A DNA stretch of 42,233 nucleotides, from positions 1 to 42,233 of IMG/VR virus record IMGVR_UViG_3300003690_000218; one strand, written 5' to 3'. Positions 16,195-23,653 of this stretch are shown one piece after another (within the stretch, counting starts at the first letter, position 1; each line of letters starts with the position of its first letter). The position numbers and the translations under genes are program-made. Source of the DNA: a virus. The notes beneath the pieces were generated by a model that did not search any database, was not told where the DNA came from, and saw only the letters and a program-made list of their open reading frames with translations.

Positions 16195-16223
16195 ATAGTA
16201 TACGAGATTAATCGCATTGTCAA
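16195..16223 (-). promoter_or_regulatory. Promoter-operator cassette copy 3
   Basis: Minus strand TTGACA, 17-base spacer with GCGATTAATCTC, and TACTAT, followed by GTTGAAAGGAGG. It is one half of a divergent arrangement with copy 4 about 350 bases away. Confidence 0.85.
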
Positions 16224-16576
16224 GGAATATTTACCTCGATTAGTAGGCGTGTCCTTTTCTATTCCATATGGGGCCCCACCACATTCTCAGCCACCCCCCC
16301 CCACCCCCCGGGCCGAGTTCGCCGCCGCATCTATAGCCACGCCCAGCCCACCCCACGCCACGCACGGCACCGCGCACCACACGCACACGCTCGCCCATGT
16401 GCTATGCACCATGCTACCCATGCGCCCAGAAGGCCGGCGCATGACGCGCTGCGTCACGGCTGGGCCCGGCTGCCGGCGGTGAGTGCGGCCGGGAGTTTTC
16501 TGCTCTGGAGCCGGGCCGGGTGCGGTTCGCGTTGATCCCCACCTGATTCCCTGTTCTTCTGGGTTTCAATTAAGGC
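16224..16576. other. Divergent intergenic region, C/A-rich with palindromes
   Basis: No gene is supported here. From about 16270 to 16440 the plus strand is strongly C-rich with runs of C and CA-type motifs (CACACGCACACGC). From 16442 to 16456 there is a palindrome TGACGC-GCT-GCGTCA inside a G/C-rich block. The region separates oppositely directed promoters. It could hold a replication, packaging or terminator element, but no specific one is shown. Confidence 0.5.
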
Positions 16577-16605
16577 TTGACAATGCGATTTATCGCGTGT
16601 ATTAT
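16577..16605 (+). promoter_or_regulatory. Promoter-operator cassette copy 4 (plus strand)
   Basis: Plus strand TTGACA at 16577, spacer with a perfect GCGAT-TT-ATCGC palindrome, and TATTAT at 16600, then the GTTGAAAGGGAG leader. It drives the plus-strand island. Confidence 0.85.
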
Positions 16606-16627
16606 ATTGGTGTTGAAAGGGAGATTA

Positions 16628-17215
16628 ATGGCCAAGAAATGGACGATCCCAGAGAGGCGCTCGAGAGAGAGCTCCCACCAGTGGGCTTGGCGGATAATCA
16701 CATCCGCCGAGGAAGCTCACCCGGGACGGGGCGGCGAAGTAATGGAAGCCGAGATAGCCAGAACAAAAAGAGAGCGCAGTCGAAGCCAGAGCAACAACCG
16801 GGAAAACCCAAACAAGAATCTGTGTGTGCTCGCGGTGGCCAAGGCTCTCAGGGTCTCCGACAAGGTGCATTACCTTCACACGATCGACGACCTGACGCGA
16901 GCCTTGCGAACGCGGTTCTCAGTCCGATCGCGATTGAGCTCCCTGCCCAAGAACCCCACGGTCGGGAAGGCTCGACGGAAGGCGCCCGAGTTCGGAGCCA
17001 AGTATTACGTCGCTCTGGTTCCGGGCCATGTCATCCTGCTCGGCCGAGACGGGAAGACCCTGATCGACACGGATCCCCGGAAGGTGGATCGCCGGAAGGT
17101 TCTCAAGTTCTACGGAGTCTTCCCCAAGAAAGGAACCAAGCTCCCGGACTACCGACCCAACCATGGGTCAAGATATTGGCGGGACTGGAGAGAGAAGAAA
17201 GGACTCGCATCTTGA
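16628..17215 (+). CDS. Possible papain-like cysteine-peptidase-fold protein
   Basis: A 195-residue basic protein; the ATG at 16628 follows AAAGGGAG and the promoter, so the ATG inside the promoter is rejected. After a basic N-terminus, NLCVLAVAKALRVSDK (Cys66) opens a helix, and VPGHVILLGRDGKTLIDTDP (His134, Asp147/149) follows. This Cys...His...Asp order resembles small phage proteins with a papain/C39-like fold, in which NDCV-type helices carry the nucleophile. Whether it is active is unknown. It is the first gene of the island, so it may act early on a host protein (inference). Confidence 0.45.
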   Translation: MAKKWTIPERRSRESSHQWAWRIITSAEEAHPGRGGEVMEAEIARTKRERSRSQSNNRENPNKNLCVLAVAKALRVSDKVHYLHTIDDLTRALRTRFSVRSRLSSLPKNPTVGKARRKAPEFGAKYYVALVPGHVILLGRDGKTLIDTDPRKVDRRKVLKFYGVFPKKGTKLPDYRPNHGSRYWRDWREKKGLAS

Positions 17216-17466
17216 GAGCCAAGCGTAAAAAGCGTCCCCGCGTGACGTGCGGCTACTGCAAGAAGAGCTTCGCCTATGCCCGGCTCGTCATGTCTCACTG
17301 GAAGAAAGACGATTGCACATGGAGGCGAGACGTGTGGGCCCGGGTGGCCCAAGCCAAGCGCCGCGGCCATTCTGGCCGGCGCATCCTGTCGGACGCTTTC
17401 CCAGAGTTGTACCCACGCAAGAAGATGAGTCAAGACGTCATCAATAAATTGAGAGGAGCCGAGTGA
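17212..17466 (+). CDS. Small zinc-finger-like basic protein, TTG start
   Basis: The frame lacks an ATG in a sensible place, but a TTG at 17212 overlaps the upstream stop and has AAAGGA 8 bases before it. The 84-residue product has CGYCKKSFAYARLVMSHWKK followed by a Cys, a C2HC zinc-finger-like pattern, then a basic helical end (RILSDAFPELYPRKKMSQDV). Such proteins usually bind nucleic acid. The stop overlaps the next GTG start. Confidence 0.55.
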   Translation: MRAKRKKRPRVTCGYCKKSFAYARLVMSHWKKDDCTWRRDVWARVAQAKRRGHSGRRILSDAFPELYPRKKMSQDVINKLRGAE

Positions 17467-18008
17467 AGATAACCAACAAGACGCACTACCGAACGGACGA
17501 CCTGCGAAAGCTATTCGTGGCCTGTGTGAACCACCATGGCGGGGAGATCAAGCGGATGAGCATCACCGTCCTATATGGAGAGTTCAGCGGGTTCGCCTAC
17601 TACCCGCGGCATGAGCTCCATGGAGGAACCATCACCGTGAGGCTTCCCAGCCCAAAGAGAGCTCCCGAGGGCCTCAAAATGAAATGGCTCACCAACGTCG
17701 CCCAGCTCTTCGAGCATGAGCTGATGCACTGCTTCGGGATCCGGCACGGTGACATGGACCGGGACGTTTACAACTGCCGGCAGGACGTGAGCGCGTGGCT
17801 CCCGGCTGACCTGCCCAAGATCCGGGCCCAGTCCGGGCCCAAGGTTCCCACGGAAGAGGAGAAGGCCACGGCCAAGGAAGCCAACGCCCGGGCCAAGCTG
17901 GCCGAGTGGGAACGCAAGGCGAAGCTGGCCAAGACCCGGCTGAAGAAATGGAAGGCCGAGGTCAGGCGATACGATCGAAAGCATAAAGCGGCTGGAGGAA
18001 ACCCTTGA
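17463..18008 (+). CDS. Metzincin-like zinc metallopeptidase-fold protein
   Basis: A 181-residue protein starting with GTG that overlaps the upstream stop. Residues 85-95 read HELMHCFGIRH, which satisfies HExxHxxGxxH, the zinc-binding signature of metzincins, with a nearby Met at 98. The N-terminal part has a beta-rich GGTITVRLPSP stretch. The last 70 residues are a Lys/Arg/Glu-rich coiled-coil-like tail. There is no signal peptide, so it would work inside the cell. Substrate unknown; it could cleave a host or phage protein or be a binding-only relative. Confidence 0.6.
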   Translation: MKITNKTHYRTDDLRKLFVACVNHHGGEIKRMSITVLYGEFSGFAYYPRHELHGGTITVRLPSPKRAPEGLKMKWLTNVAQLFEHELMHCFGIRHGDMDRDVYNCRQDVSAWLPADLPKIRAQSGPKVPTEEEKATAKEANARAKLAEWERKAKLAKTRLKKWKAEVRRYDRKHKAAGGNP

Positions 18009-18033
18009 CATCGCGATTAATCCCGTGTACACT
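18005..18033 (+). promoter_or_regulatory. Promoter-operator cassette copy 5 (plus strand)
   Basis: Plus strand TTGACA at 18005 (its TGA is the stop codon of the upstream gene), 17-base spacer with CGCGATTAATCCCG, and TACACT at 18028, then GGTGAAGGGAG. Confidence 0.82.
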
Positions 18034-18054
18034 ACTGGTGAAGGGAGACGAGAA

Positions 18055-18912
18055 ATGAAGCTCATTTACGACACGACCGAGTGCTCTCGATGTGGTGGGT
18101 CGGGTGAGTTTTCCTACAATCCCATGGATGGGACGCGATGCTTTGGATGCTCTGGATCCGGGAAACAGCTCTCGAAGAAAGGCACCAAGGCCCACGATAT
18201 GTGGACAGAGCTAATATCCAAAGCCCCGGAAGAAAATGAGGCCAATCGGTTGTATCGGAACAAGGTGATCAAAATAGTGGTGGGCTACCAAGAGACGCTC
18301 GGCCCTGACGGGGGAACCGCGGAGGGTTACGAGACCCGGGAGGCCAAGCGCAAAGCCCGGCGAGAAGCCACAGCCAAGCGACGCGAGGACCGGGCCAAGA
18401 AGAAAGCCGAGGAGCTGGCCACCAAGCGAGCTGAGTTCCTCGACCAGAACCCGGTCGTGAAGGAGATCTGGGAAGCCTACAAAGCCAACGATCCCCGCGT
18501 AGACTGGGGACCCAACAAGGAAATGAGCTTCCTCGAAATCGTGATCAGCAAGCTGGAAAGCTACAGCTCCCTCTCCGAAAAGCAAGTGGCGGCCCTGATC
18601 AAGGCATGGGGCCGAGCGAACGATCGAGCCCGGGAAGACGCGAAGCCGAAAGGGCCGGCGCCCAGCGGTCGAGTCGAGGTCACCGGGGAGGTGATCGGAG
18701 TCAAGAATCAGGTGAGCCAGTTCGGAGATCAGCTCAAAATGATCGTCAAGCTGGAAAACGGATCCAAGGTTTGGGTCAGTGTCCCAGCCAGTCTCCTCGG
18801 GGAGGATATCCGGGGGAAGACCATCGAGCTCACAGCCACGTTCGAGGTGAGCAAGGACGACCCACATTTCGCCTTCGGGAAGAGGCCCAAGGCTAAGCTG
18901 AAGGAGGCGTGA
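18055..18912 (+). CDS. DnaJ-type zinc-finger protein with basic coiled coil
   Basis: A 285-residue protein; the ATG at 18055 is behind AAGGGAG. Residues 10-40 hold two CxxCxGxG motifs (CSRCGGSG and CFGCSGSG), as in DnaJ-like zinc fingers. A long Arg/Lys/Glu/Ala helix follows (EAKRKARREATAKRREDRAK), then a conserved helical domain (VISKLESYSSLSEKQVAALI), and a beta-rich end starting GRVEVTGEVIGVKNQVSQFG that resembles an OB fold. The combination is common in phage early regions. It may be a nucleic-acid-binding scaffold; no catalysis is seen. Confidence 0.65.
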   Translation: MKLIYDTTECSRCGGSGEFSYNPMDGTRCFGCSGSGKQLSKKGTKAHDMWTELISKAPEENEANRLYRNKVIKIVVGYQETLGPDGGTAEGYETREAKRKARREATAKRREDRAKKKAEELATKRAEFLDQNPVVKEIWEAYKANDPRVDWGPNKEMSFLEIVISKLESYSSLSEKQVAALIKAWGRANDRAREDAKPKGPAPSGRVEVTGEVIGVKNQVSQFGDQLKMIVKLENGSKVWVSVPASLLGEDIRGKTIELTATFEVSKDDPHFAFGKRPKAKLKEA

Positions 18913-18914
18913 CC

Positions 18915-19214
18915 ATGAGTCACCGCGACAACCTAATCACAACCATAACGCACAACCAGATAAGCATCGACGGCTACATGAAGCTCGTCAAGCTCGACGA
19001 GGAGTTCCTCGAGACTCCCGATTACATGGGAATCGCATGGTTCTGGAACCACGCTTACCGGCACTACGGTCCGCGGGATTGCACCACGGCCAAGCGCCGT
19101 GAGCTTCACCGCAAGCTACTGGCCGCCGGGCTTGAGCTTGACGGAGAGAGCTCCAAGCACCAGAAAATCGTGGAGGAGGTCTTTCGACGCTACTACTCTG
19201 AACCAGCCAATTAA
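18915..19214 (+). CDS. Hypothetical small helical protein
   Basis: A 99-residue protein starting behind AGGAGG at 18915 (a GTG six bases earlier overlaps that site). It contains ISIDGYMKLVKLDEEFLETP, then WFWNHAYRHYGPRDCTTAKR, and a C-terminal helix. It is the last gene of the plus-strand island, ahead of a strong terminator. No family recognised. Confidence 0.6.
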   Translation: MSHRDNLITTITHNQISIDGYMKLVKLDEEFLETPDYMGIAWFWNHAYRHYGPRDCTTAKRRELHRKLLAAGLELDGESSKHQKIVEEVFRRYYSEPAN

Positions 19215-19235
19215 CTAGCAACCATCTCATTCCAT

Positions 19236-19267
19236 GGCGTCGGCCGCACCCACGGCCGGCGCCTTTT
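19236..19267 (+). terminator. Rho-independent terminator of the plus-strand island
   Basis: GGCGTCGGCCG pairs with CGGCCGGCGCC (one G-T pair) around the 6-base loop CACCCA, followed by TTTT. The opposite strand lacks a U-run, so it acts on plus-strand transcription. Confidence 0.9.
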
Positions 19268-19294
19268 CATTGACCCCAGATACGGCGACAAACT

Positions 19295-19647
19295 GGGTGA
19301 AAACCATTACAGGGAGGAGCTTCTTTCACCCCGGGAGGGCCTACTTCACCCCGCGTAAAACGCATCTCTCAGGCCACCGCACACACCACAGCCGCTTTTG
19401 ACCTTCTTTCACTTTCACCCCCACTCCCCCTCTCTCACACACACGCACATGGGAACAATCGCGTTTGCTACGAGGGATGAGAGTAATCGTATTTACCATA
19501 GAAGGGTGTGCTCTCATGGGCACAATACTGTAAGGTGAGAGAGTAAGGGGTGAAAGGTGAAATATATATATGATATATATATATTATATATCTATATACC
19601 CTTCTAAGCCCCTTCTCGCATATTCACACGTTCACCCCTCGTTCACC
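19295..19647. repeat. Candidate replication origin: GGTGAA iterons around an AT-rich element
   Basis: Copies of GGGTGAA or its complement TTCACCC occur at 19295, 19324, 19345, 19407, 19413, 19549, 19556, 19623, 19631 and 19642, several as tandem pairs, in both orientations. They flank an almost pure AT stretch at about 19561-19599, a likely unwinding element. The primase-polymerase/helicase gene lies next to it. Operator-like fragments (ACAATCGCG, GAGTAATCGT) lie between 19455 and 19490. There is no gene between 19215 and 19623. Confidence 0.65.
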
Positions 19648-19923
19648 ATCACCCACCCTAGACAGCCACACAGGCGTATACTCCCCCACCCACGCGCCCT
19701 CAGTGTTGAAGCAGAAGAACTCCTCCGCCTCATCCTCACTCATCCCATCCCGGCTCATGAGAATCTCGAGGCACCGCGCCCGATCGTACACCACCACCGG
19801 GTTATGCTTCCCACCCTGCACAGCCACGCCCATGATCGCATCCTCAAAGCCATCAGCGAACAGAGTGTCCGGAGAGGCCTCCGCCAGCCACTCCCTGAGC
19901 TCATTAAGGTTCTCGAAGCTCAC
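19624..19923 (-). CDS. Conserved small phage protein next to the primase gene
   Basis: A 99-residue acidic protein with a GTG start behind GGGAGG. It contains DGFEDAIMGVAVQGGKHNPV, then ILMSRDGMSEDEAEEFFCFN and EGAWVGEYTPVW. The GMSEDEAxEFxxFNxxGAWVGExTP pattern is a widespread small phage protein of unknown function (family knowledge from recollection). Its last codons run into the repeat region of the candidate origin. Confidence 0.65.
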   Translation of the reverse strand: MSFENLNELREWLAEASPDTLFADGFEDAIMGVAVQGGKHNPVVVYDRARCLEILMSRDGMSEDEAEEFFCFNTEGAWVGEYTPVWLSRVGDGERGVNV

Positions 19924-19938
19924 CGCACCACCTCCCCA

Positions 19939-22053
19939 TCAACTCGCCGCATAGACCAGCCTCGGCCGCCCCTCGGTCTCCTCCTCAAGGATCACCACAT
20001 CGCCCTGCTGCGTGAGCGTTTGTATGATCTGGCTGAACACCTTGCTATCGACCTTCATCCTCTTCAGGAGCACCGAGTGAGGCAGCCGGCTCCCGGGCGC
20101 CTCGCTGATCTTCTTCATCGCCCGGAGGCACAGCGCATGGAACGGGTTATCGCTGACGTGCTGGCTCGCCATGTAGAGCATTCGATTGCACTGGAAGCCC
20201 ATGAACGAGGTAGCCCAGCGCACAGCCGCCCCGGTGATGACAGGCGCCTCATGGTTCACGCTCGCAGCATACAGGAGCGACAGCTTCCTGACCTGCTCGC
20301 TGAACCTGCCCCACACGGTGGTGCCCACCGCATCCATGGAGCCTTCCGCCTTGGAATACTCCACATCAGCCCTCTCCCGGCCCTCTATGAGGAGATCCGT
20401 AGCGTCCTCATCCCGGCCCACGATCTGAGGCACGGGATGCCAGTCATCAAGGTGTCCCTCCCCGGGGCGATAGTCCGCCCAGAAGCGGGCGACATCTATG
20501 ATGTGAGCCGGGATATTGCTGATGACCGGCTCCTGTCCCTTGCCTCTCTTGACGTTCTCCAAGATCAGCATCCGGGCGAAGAAGCCGTTCGTAAGCATCC
20601 GATCGGACAGGGCTTCGTAGTAATGGTTGGGGATCGCAGTGCCGAGAATGGTAAGCGCCGGCTGGTTGATCACCCGGGGAGCCTCATCGCCGGCACGGCG
20701 ACGCATGGGATAAACGGTGTTCGAGCTGGAGTACATCGTCAACAGCGTAGCCATGACATTCTCCATGCGCCCATCCTTCGAGGTGTTCACCTGCCGCAAC
20801 AGGCTATCGATCTCGTCAGACTGGTAAAGCATATTCGGACTGATGTACAGGCTATCGCAAAGCCCCTCCCCGCTCGCGAACCTATCGCCCATCCGATCGG
20901 CGAGGCCGATCTCATGGAGGATCCGGGTGTTCACCTTCCGCGGCCAGTCCTTCCCCGCCGCTGAGTGGGCGAGCGCGAGGATATACAGGTTGGTGCGGTT
21001 ATCGCCCTGATCCCGGATCTTCCTGCCCGTGAGGAAGCTCATCAGCGCCAGAGCTCCCGCGAAGGCCATGATCCTGTTCGGGTACGGTGCTGTTTCCATG
21101 GTGTACTGGACGAGATCATCCACGAAGCCCGGGATGCGGAGGAGCTCGTCGGGAATGGGGGGAGCTTCGGGGAGCTTCACGCGCTCGACCGGAGAGGAGG
21201 AGTTCGGAAGACCTCCGCCGAAGCTCTGACCCCAGAAGTTCTCCGCACGACTCACCGCAACGAGATCCGGATCATACCGCCCCACGGAGCTCGCGATCTT
21301 CGCGATCTCCCCATCCGGCAGCGGCGGCTTGCACCGCATCTTGTTGGTGACATGCAGGGCACCCACGATCTCCTCGACGCTCATCCCTCGCCTCCGCATG
21401 GAGCCCGCAAGGCTGGTGAGCGTATCGTTCCGAAAGCTCTCGCGGATATCGTTCGCCACCACCTCGGCCACACCCCGGCTTGAGCTCAAGCGTCCGCTCG
21501 ACACCCGGCGAAGCTCCTCGATCAGCCACTCGGGCGGAACGGGAAGCTGATCGGGCGCCATGTCCAGCTCGAGCGTATCCGCCCAGCGGTATCGCTTGCC
21601 GTCAACCACGCTGGGCGGGACGAGGATATACCCACCCGTCGCCCGCGTATCCACGGAGGGCGCCAGCTTGGAGGTGGTATTGTGGAAGTCCTCATCCTCA
21701 GGCTGCAGGAAGATCATGTGCCGGCCACCGCGGGGAGTGATGTTGATCGGACATGCTGCCCGGCCAAGCTGCTCCTCGAACACCCGGGAGTTCGGCCACT
21801 TGTTATCGGCGCCGTCGACATCGATGACGATCAGCCCACCGGTTGCGATCGCGACGTTCGCCTCCGGGTGAGCCGCCCACCAGCGTTCGATCTGGGGGGT
21901 GTTCGTGGTGGCATCATGAAAGCCGTGGGATGTGATCGGCTCCTTCCGTCCCGCCTTGCATGGGAAGACCGGGTATCCCATGTCGGCATAGTAAAGCGCG
22001 GCCCTGCATTTCGTTGACTGGTGAGAATCACCCGTCTTGGTTGCGTCTGCCAT
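19939..22053 (-). CDS. Primase-polymerase with helicase-like domain (prim-pol, PriCT, DUF3987-type)
   Basis: A 704-residue replication protein with GAGGGAAA before the ATG. Residues about 15-180 are an archaeo-eukaryotic primase-polymerase domain, with GLIVIDVDGADN (Asp78, Asp80) and PRGGRH at 107-112. Residues about 207-262 look like a PriCT domain (MRRRGMSVEEIVGALHVTNK). Residues about 300-650 resemble DUF3987-type ATPase domains, with HSAAGKDWPRKV at 363 in place of a standard GKS/T loop and a later SDEIDSLLRQV acidic motif. It would prime and unwind DNA at the adjacent repeat-rich origin candidate. Confidence 0.85.
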   Translation of the reverse strand: MADATKTGDSHQSTKCRAALYYADMGYPVFPCKAGRKEPITSHGFHDATTNTPQIERWWAAHPEANVAIATGGLIVIDVDGADNKWPNSRVFEEQLGRAACPINITPRGGRHMIFLQPEDEDFHNTTSKLAPSVDTRATGGYILVPPSVVDGKRYRWADTLELDMAPDQLPVPPEWLIEELRRVSSGRLSSSRGVAEVVANDIRESFRNDTLTSLAGSMRRRGMSVEEIVGALHVTNKMRCKPPLPDGEIAKIASSVGRYDPDLVAVSRAENFWGQSFGGGLPNSSSPVERVKLPEAPPIPDELLRIPGFVDDLVQYTMETAPYPNRIMAFAGALALMSFLTGRKIRDQGDNRTNLYILALAHSAAGKDWPRKVNTRILHEIGLADRMGDRFASGEGLCDSLYISPNMLYQSDEIDSLLRQVNTSKDGRMENVMATLLTMYSSSNTVYPMRRRAGDEAPRVINQPALTILGTAIPNHYYEALSDRMLTNGFFARMLILENVKRGKGQEPVISNIPAHIIDVARFWADYRPGEGHLDDWHPVPQIVGRDEDATDLLIEGRERADVEYSKAEGSMDAVGTTVWGRFSEQVRKLSLLYAASVNHEAPVITGAAVRWATSFMGFQCNRMLYMASQHVSDNPFHALCLRAMKKISEAPGSRLPHSVLLKRMKVDSKVFSQIIQTLTQQGDVVILEEETEGRPRLVYAAS

Positions 22054-22074
22054 TCTGTTTCCCTCTCTTCAAGC

Positions 22075-22470
22075 TTAAAGAGTTTTACATATTTCCTCTT
22101 CCGTTGGAAGGCTCCCTATCTTCGCATCGACGACGCGCTGGAAGCCGTCCTCCATGAGCACCCCGATGGAGTTCACCTTGCGGAGGGCGCCGTACTTGGC
22201 GAGGTAAAAGCCCCGCTCGACGGAGTCGGGCACCGGCTGCTTGCTCCTCTTGCGCCACCACTTCTCGGCCTTCTTCAGGGCGAAGCCCTTATGATCAAGA
22301 CAGATGAACTCACTCACCTGCATCCTGTCATGGTGTGGCGGATCGGGTGCGATCTGGTAATCGACACGGAGGGTGGTGGGATGACCCGGCTCCGCACCAG
22401 CCTTGTGATGGATCGAGTAGCTCATCGAAGCCACCGGGTAGACGTCCGCGATCTCACAGCTTGTCTTCAT
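22075..22470 (-). CDS. Stand-alone version of a phage helicase C-terminal domain
   Basis: A 131-residue protein starting behind GGAGGAG. It contains VASMSYSIHHKAGAEPGHPT, then FICLDHKGFALKKAEKWWRK and VERGFYLAKYGALRKVNSIG. This SYSIHHK...CLDHxGFAxxKAExWWRxR pattern is one I know from the end of phage DEAD-type helicases and similar proteins; here it is a separate gene beside the primase-helicase. It may be a DNA-binding accessory. Family match is from recollection; biochemical role unknown. Confidence 0.55.
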   Translation of the reverse strand: MKTSCEIADVYPVASMSYSIHHKAGAEPGHPTTLRVDYQIAPDPPHHDRMQVSEFICLDHKGFALKKAEKWWRKRSKQPVPDSVERGFYLAKYGALRKVNSIGVLMEDGFQRVVDAKIGSLPTEEEICKTL

Positions 22471-22714
22471 TATCGAACTCCTCCTCCCCGCAATCGCATC
22501 GGACCCGGGGCCCGAACTCGGTCAGGTTGCACCGGGTACAGCGTCGCTCCTCCCGGTGAGTCATCCCCCGGGTTCCGTGCTCATGCTCATGCTCATTCTC
22601 CGGGAAGAAGCCCTCCCAGTCGTGCTTCTCATCAGCGCACGGAGGCGGCGTCCGCTTCGGGAAGCCCTTCGCCACCCACTCATCCCACGTCCAAGTTCCA
22701 CTAGGCAAGGGCAT
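22454..22714 (-). CDS. Small Cys/His-rich zinc-binding protein
   Basis: An 86-residue protein overlapping both neighbours. The N-terminal part reads WTWDEWVAKGFPKRTPPPCA, the middle is His/Glu-rich (ENEHEHEHGTRG), and the end has CTRCNL and CDCGEEEF pairs, probably a zinc ribbon. It sits among replication genes. Function unknown. Confidence 0.5.
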   Translation of the reverse strand: MPLPSGTWTWDEWVAKGFPKRTPPPCADEKHDWEGFFPENEHEHEHGTRGMTHREERRCTRCNLTEFGPRVRCDCGEEEFDNEDKL

Positions 22715-23069
22715 CGAGACTCACCTCCCAGACCTGTACGGTCACACGCCCCGCCGGCGGCTCGGGCGCCTTCTTCTTGATCGTCAAGCTCACGACCTGA
22801 CTGTCATTTACAAAAATTTTCTCAGCGGCTTCCAGCGCATCAAGGAGAGGTTTTTGGATGTTGTCGATATCCCGCCGCCGCTTGTCCGGCGGTGCGATCA
22901 CGATCGAGATCCCAACGGGCCCGGTGATCGGCTGGACGTCAAGCTCGGCCACGATGTCGCAGACATCCTGACGAAAGTCCTTGCCGCGGCGACTCACCAC
23001 CACCCGGTTCCGCACGTACCGGTAGTAATGGTTGATCGAGGGCGGCCATGGAAGCTCGAGCGTGATCAT
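22701..23069 (-). CDS. rusA: RusA-type Holliday junction resolvase
   Basis: A 122-residue protein of the normal RusA length. It opens with LELPWPPSINHYYRYVRNRV, has a mid-protein IVIAPPDKRRRDIDNIQKPL with the acidic catalytic set (Asp67, Asp69, Asp77) and Lys73, and an end strand VTVQVWEV. RusA dimers cut four-way junctions and clear branched DNA before packaging. No ribosome site is visible before the ATG at 23069; an inverted repeat lies just upstream, which may matter for its translation. Confidence 0.88.
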   Translation of the reverse strand: MITLELPWPPSINHYYRYVRNRVVVSRRGKDFRQDVCDIVAELDVQPITGPVGISIVIAPPDKRRRDIDNIQKPLLDALEAAEKIFVNDSQVVSLTIKKKAPEPPAGRVTVQVWEVSLDALA

Positions 23070-23079
23070 ATATAAGAGA

Positions 23080-23135
23080 GCGAGGAGTCCGGCGGCCGAT
23101 TGGTTGTTGAAGGGAGGATGAACCGGACTCCTCGC
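23080..23135. repeat. Perfect 13-bp inverted repeat upstream of rusA
   Basis: GCGAGGAGTCCGG (23080-23092) is the exact complement of CCGGACTCCTCGC (23123-23135), separated by 30 bases. On the leftward transcript it would form a long hairpin between the SSB-like gene and rusA. No U-run follows, so it is not a standard terminator. Confidence 0.8.
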
Positions 23136-23152
23136 AGTGGTTTGAGATCAGG

Positions 23153-23653
23153 CTAACGCTTCCATGACGGTGCTGGCACAGCTCTTTGTGAAGGAGGATT
23201 CTGGTGAGAGGTGCCCCCCTTCTCCCCAGAGCCAGAGCCAGCCGCACCGATCGACTCATAGGAGAAGATCCTGCTCTCTTCCTTGAGTGTATCCTTGCGG
23301 ACCTGCGTGTCAACGCGGATCTTCAGCGGGATGTTGTGCAGCTCCTCGGTGGCCTTGAAGGCGGGCACTCCGACCGCATGAGCCACAGCCGCGATCTGAT
23401 CCCGGCCGATCTCGACCGCCTTGGGATTCGGGTTCGACATATTGTAGCGATTCCAGAGCATCCGCCGGGCGTGGGGCCCATCGATGATCTGGAAGGAGAG
23501 CTCGATGTAGTTCCCCGTTCCGGCCTTGGTATCCCGAAGCTCGGAATCGGTGATGACCGCGGTGTAGGTATCCGGCGGCAGGAGCTCGAACTCCTTTTTC
23601 TCACGGGGCTGGCGTTCGGCCGGGTTGAAGTCAAACTGTGTCATGTCAACCAT
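23153..23653 (-). CDS. DUF669-type single-strand DNA-binding-like protein
   Basis: A 166-residue protein starting behind AAGGAG. The core FELLPPDTYTAVITDSELRD, then TGNYIELSFQIIDGPHARRM and LWNRYNMSNPNPKAVEIGRD, matches the DUF669 family, which accompanies Sak4-like recombinases and is thought to be a phage single-strand DNA-binding protein. The C-terminus is Ser/Gly/Pro-rich and flexible, as in SSBs, although it lacks an acidic tip. It overlaps the recombinase gene by 8 bases. Confidence 0.75.
   Translation of the reverse strand: MVDMTQFDFNPAERQPREKKEFELLPPDTYTAVITDSELRDTKAGTGNYIELSFQIIDGPHARRMLWNRYNMSNPNPKAVEIGRDQIAAVAHAVGVPAFKATEELHNIPLKIRVDTQVRKDTLKEESRIFSYESIGAAGSGSGEKGGTSHQNPPSQRAVPAPSWKR

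Noticed and set aside
16224-16576. Protein-coding gene in the C-rich region
   Set aside because: The open frames there are Pro/His/Thr low-complexity, lack ribosome sites and cross the promoters.
19440-19500. Tenth promoter cassette in the origin region
   Set aside because: Only fragments of the operator (ACAATCGCG, GAGTAATCGT) are present, without matching -35 and -10 boxes at the right spacing.
19570-20964. Long plus-strand open frame of 464 codons
   Set aside because: It is the reverse shadow of the primase-polymerase gene, His/Arg/Pro-rich with no domain and no ribosome site.
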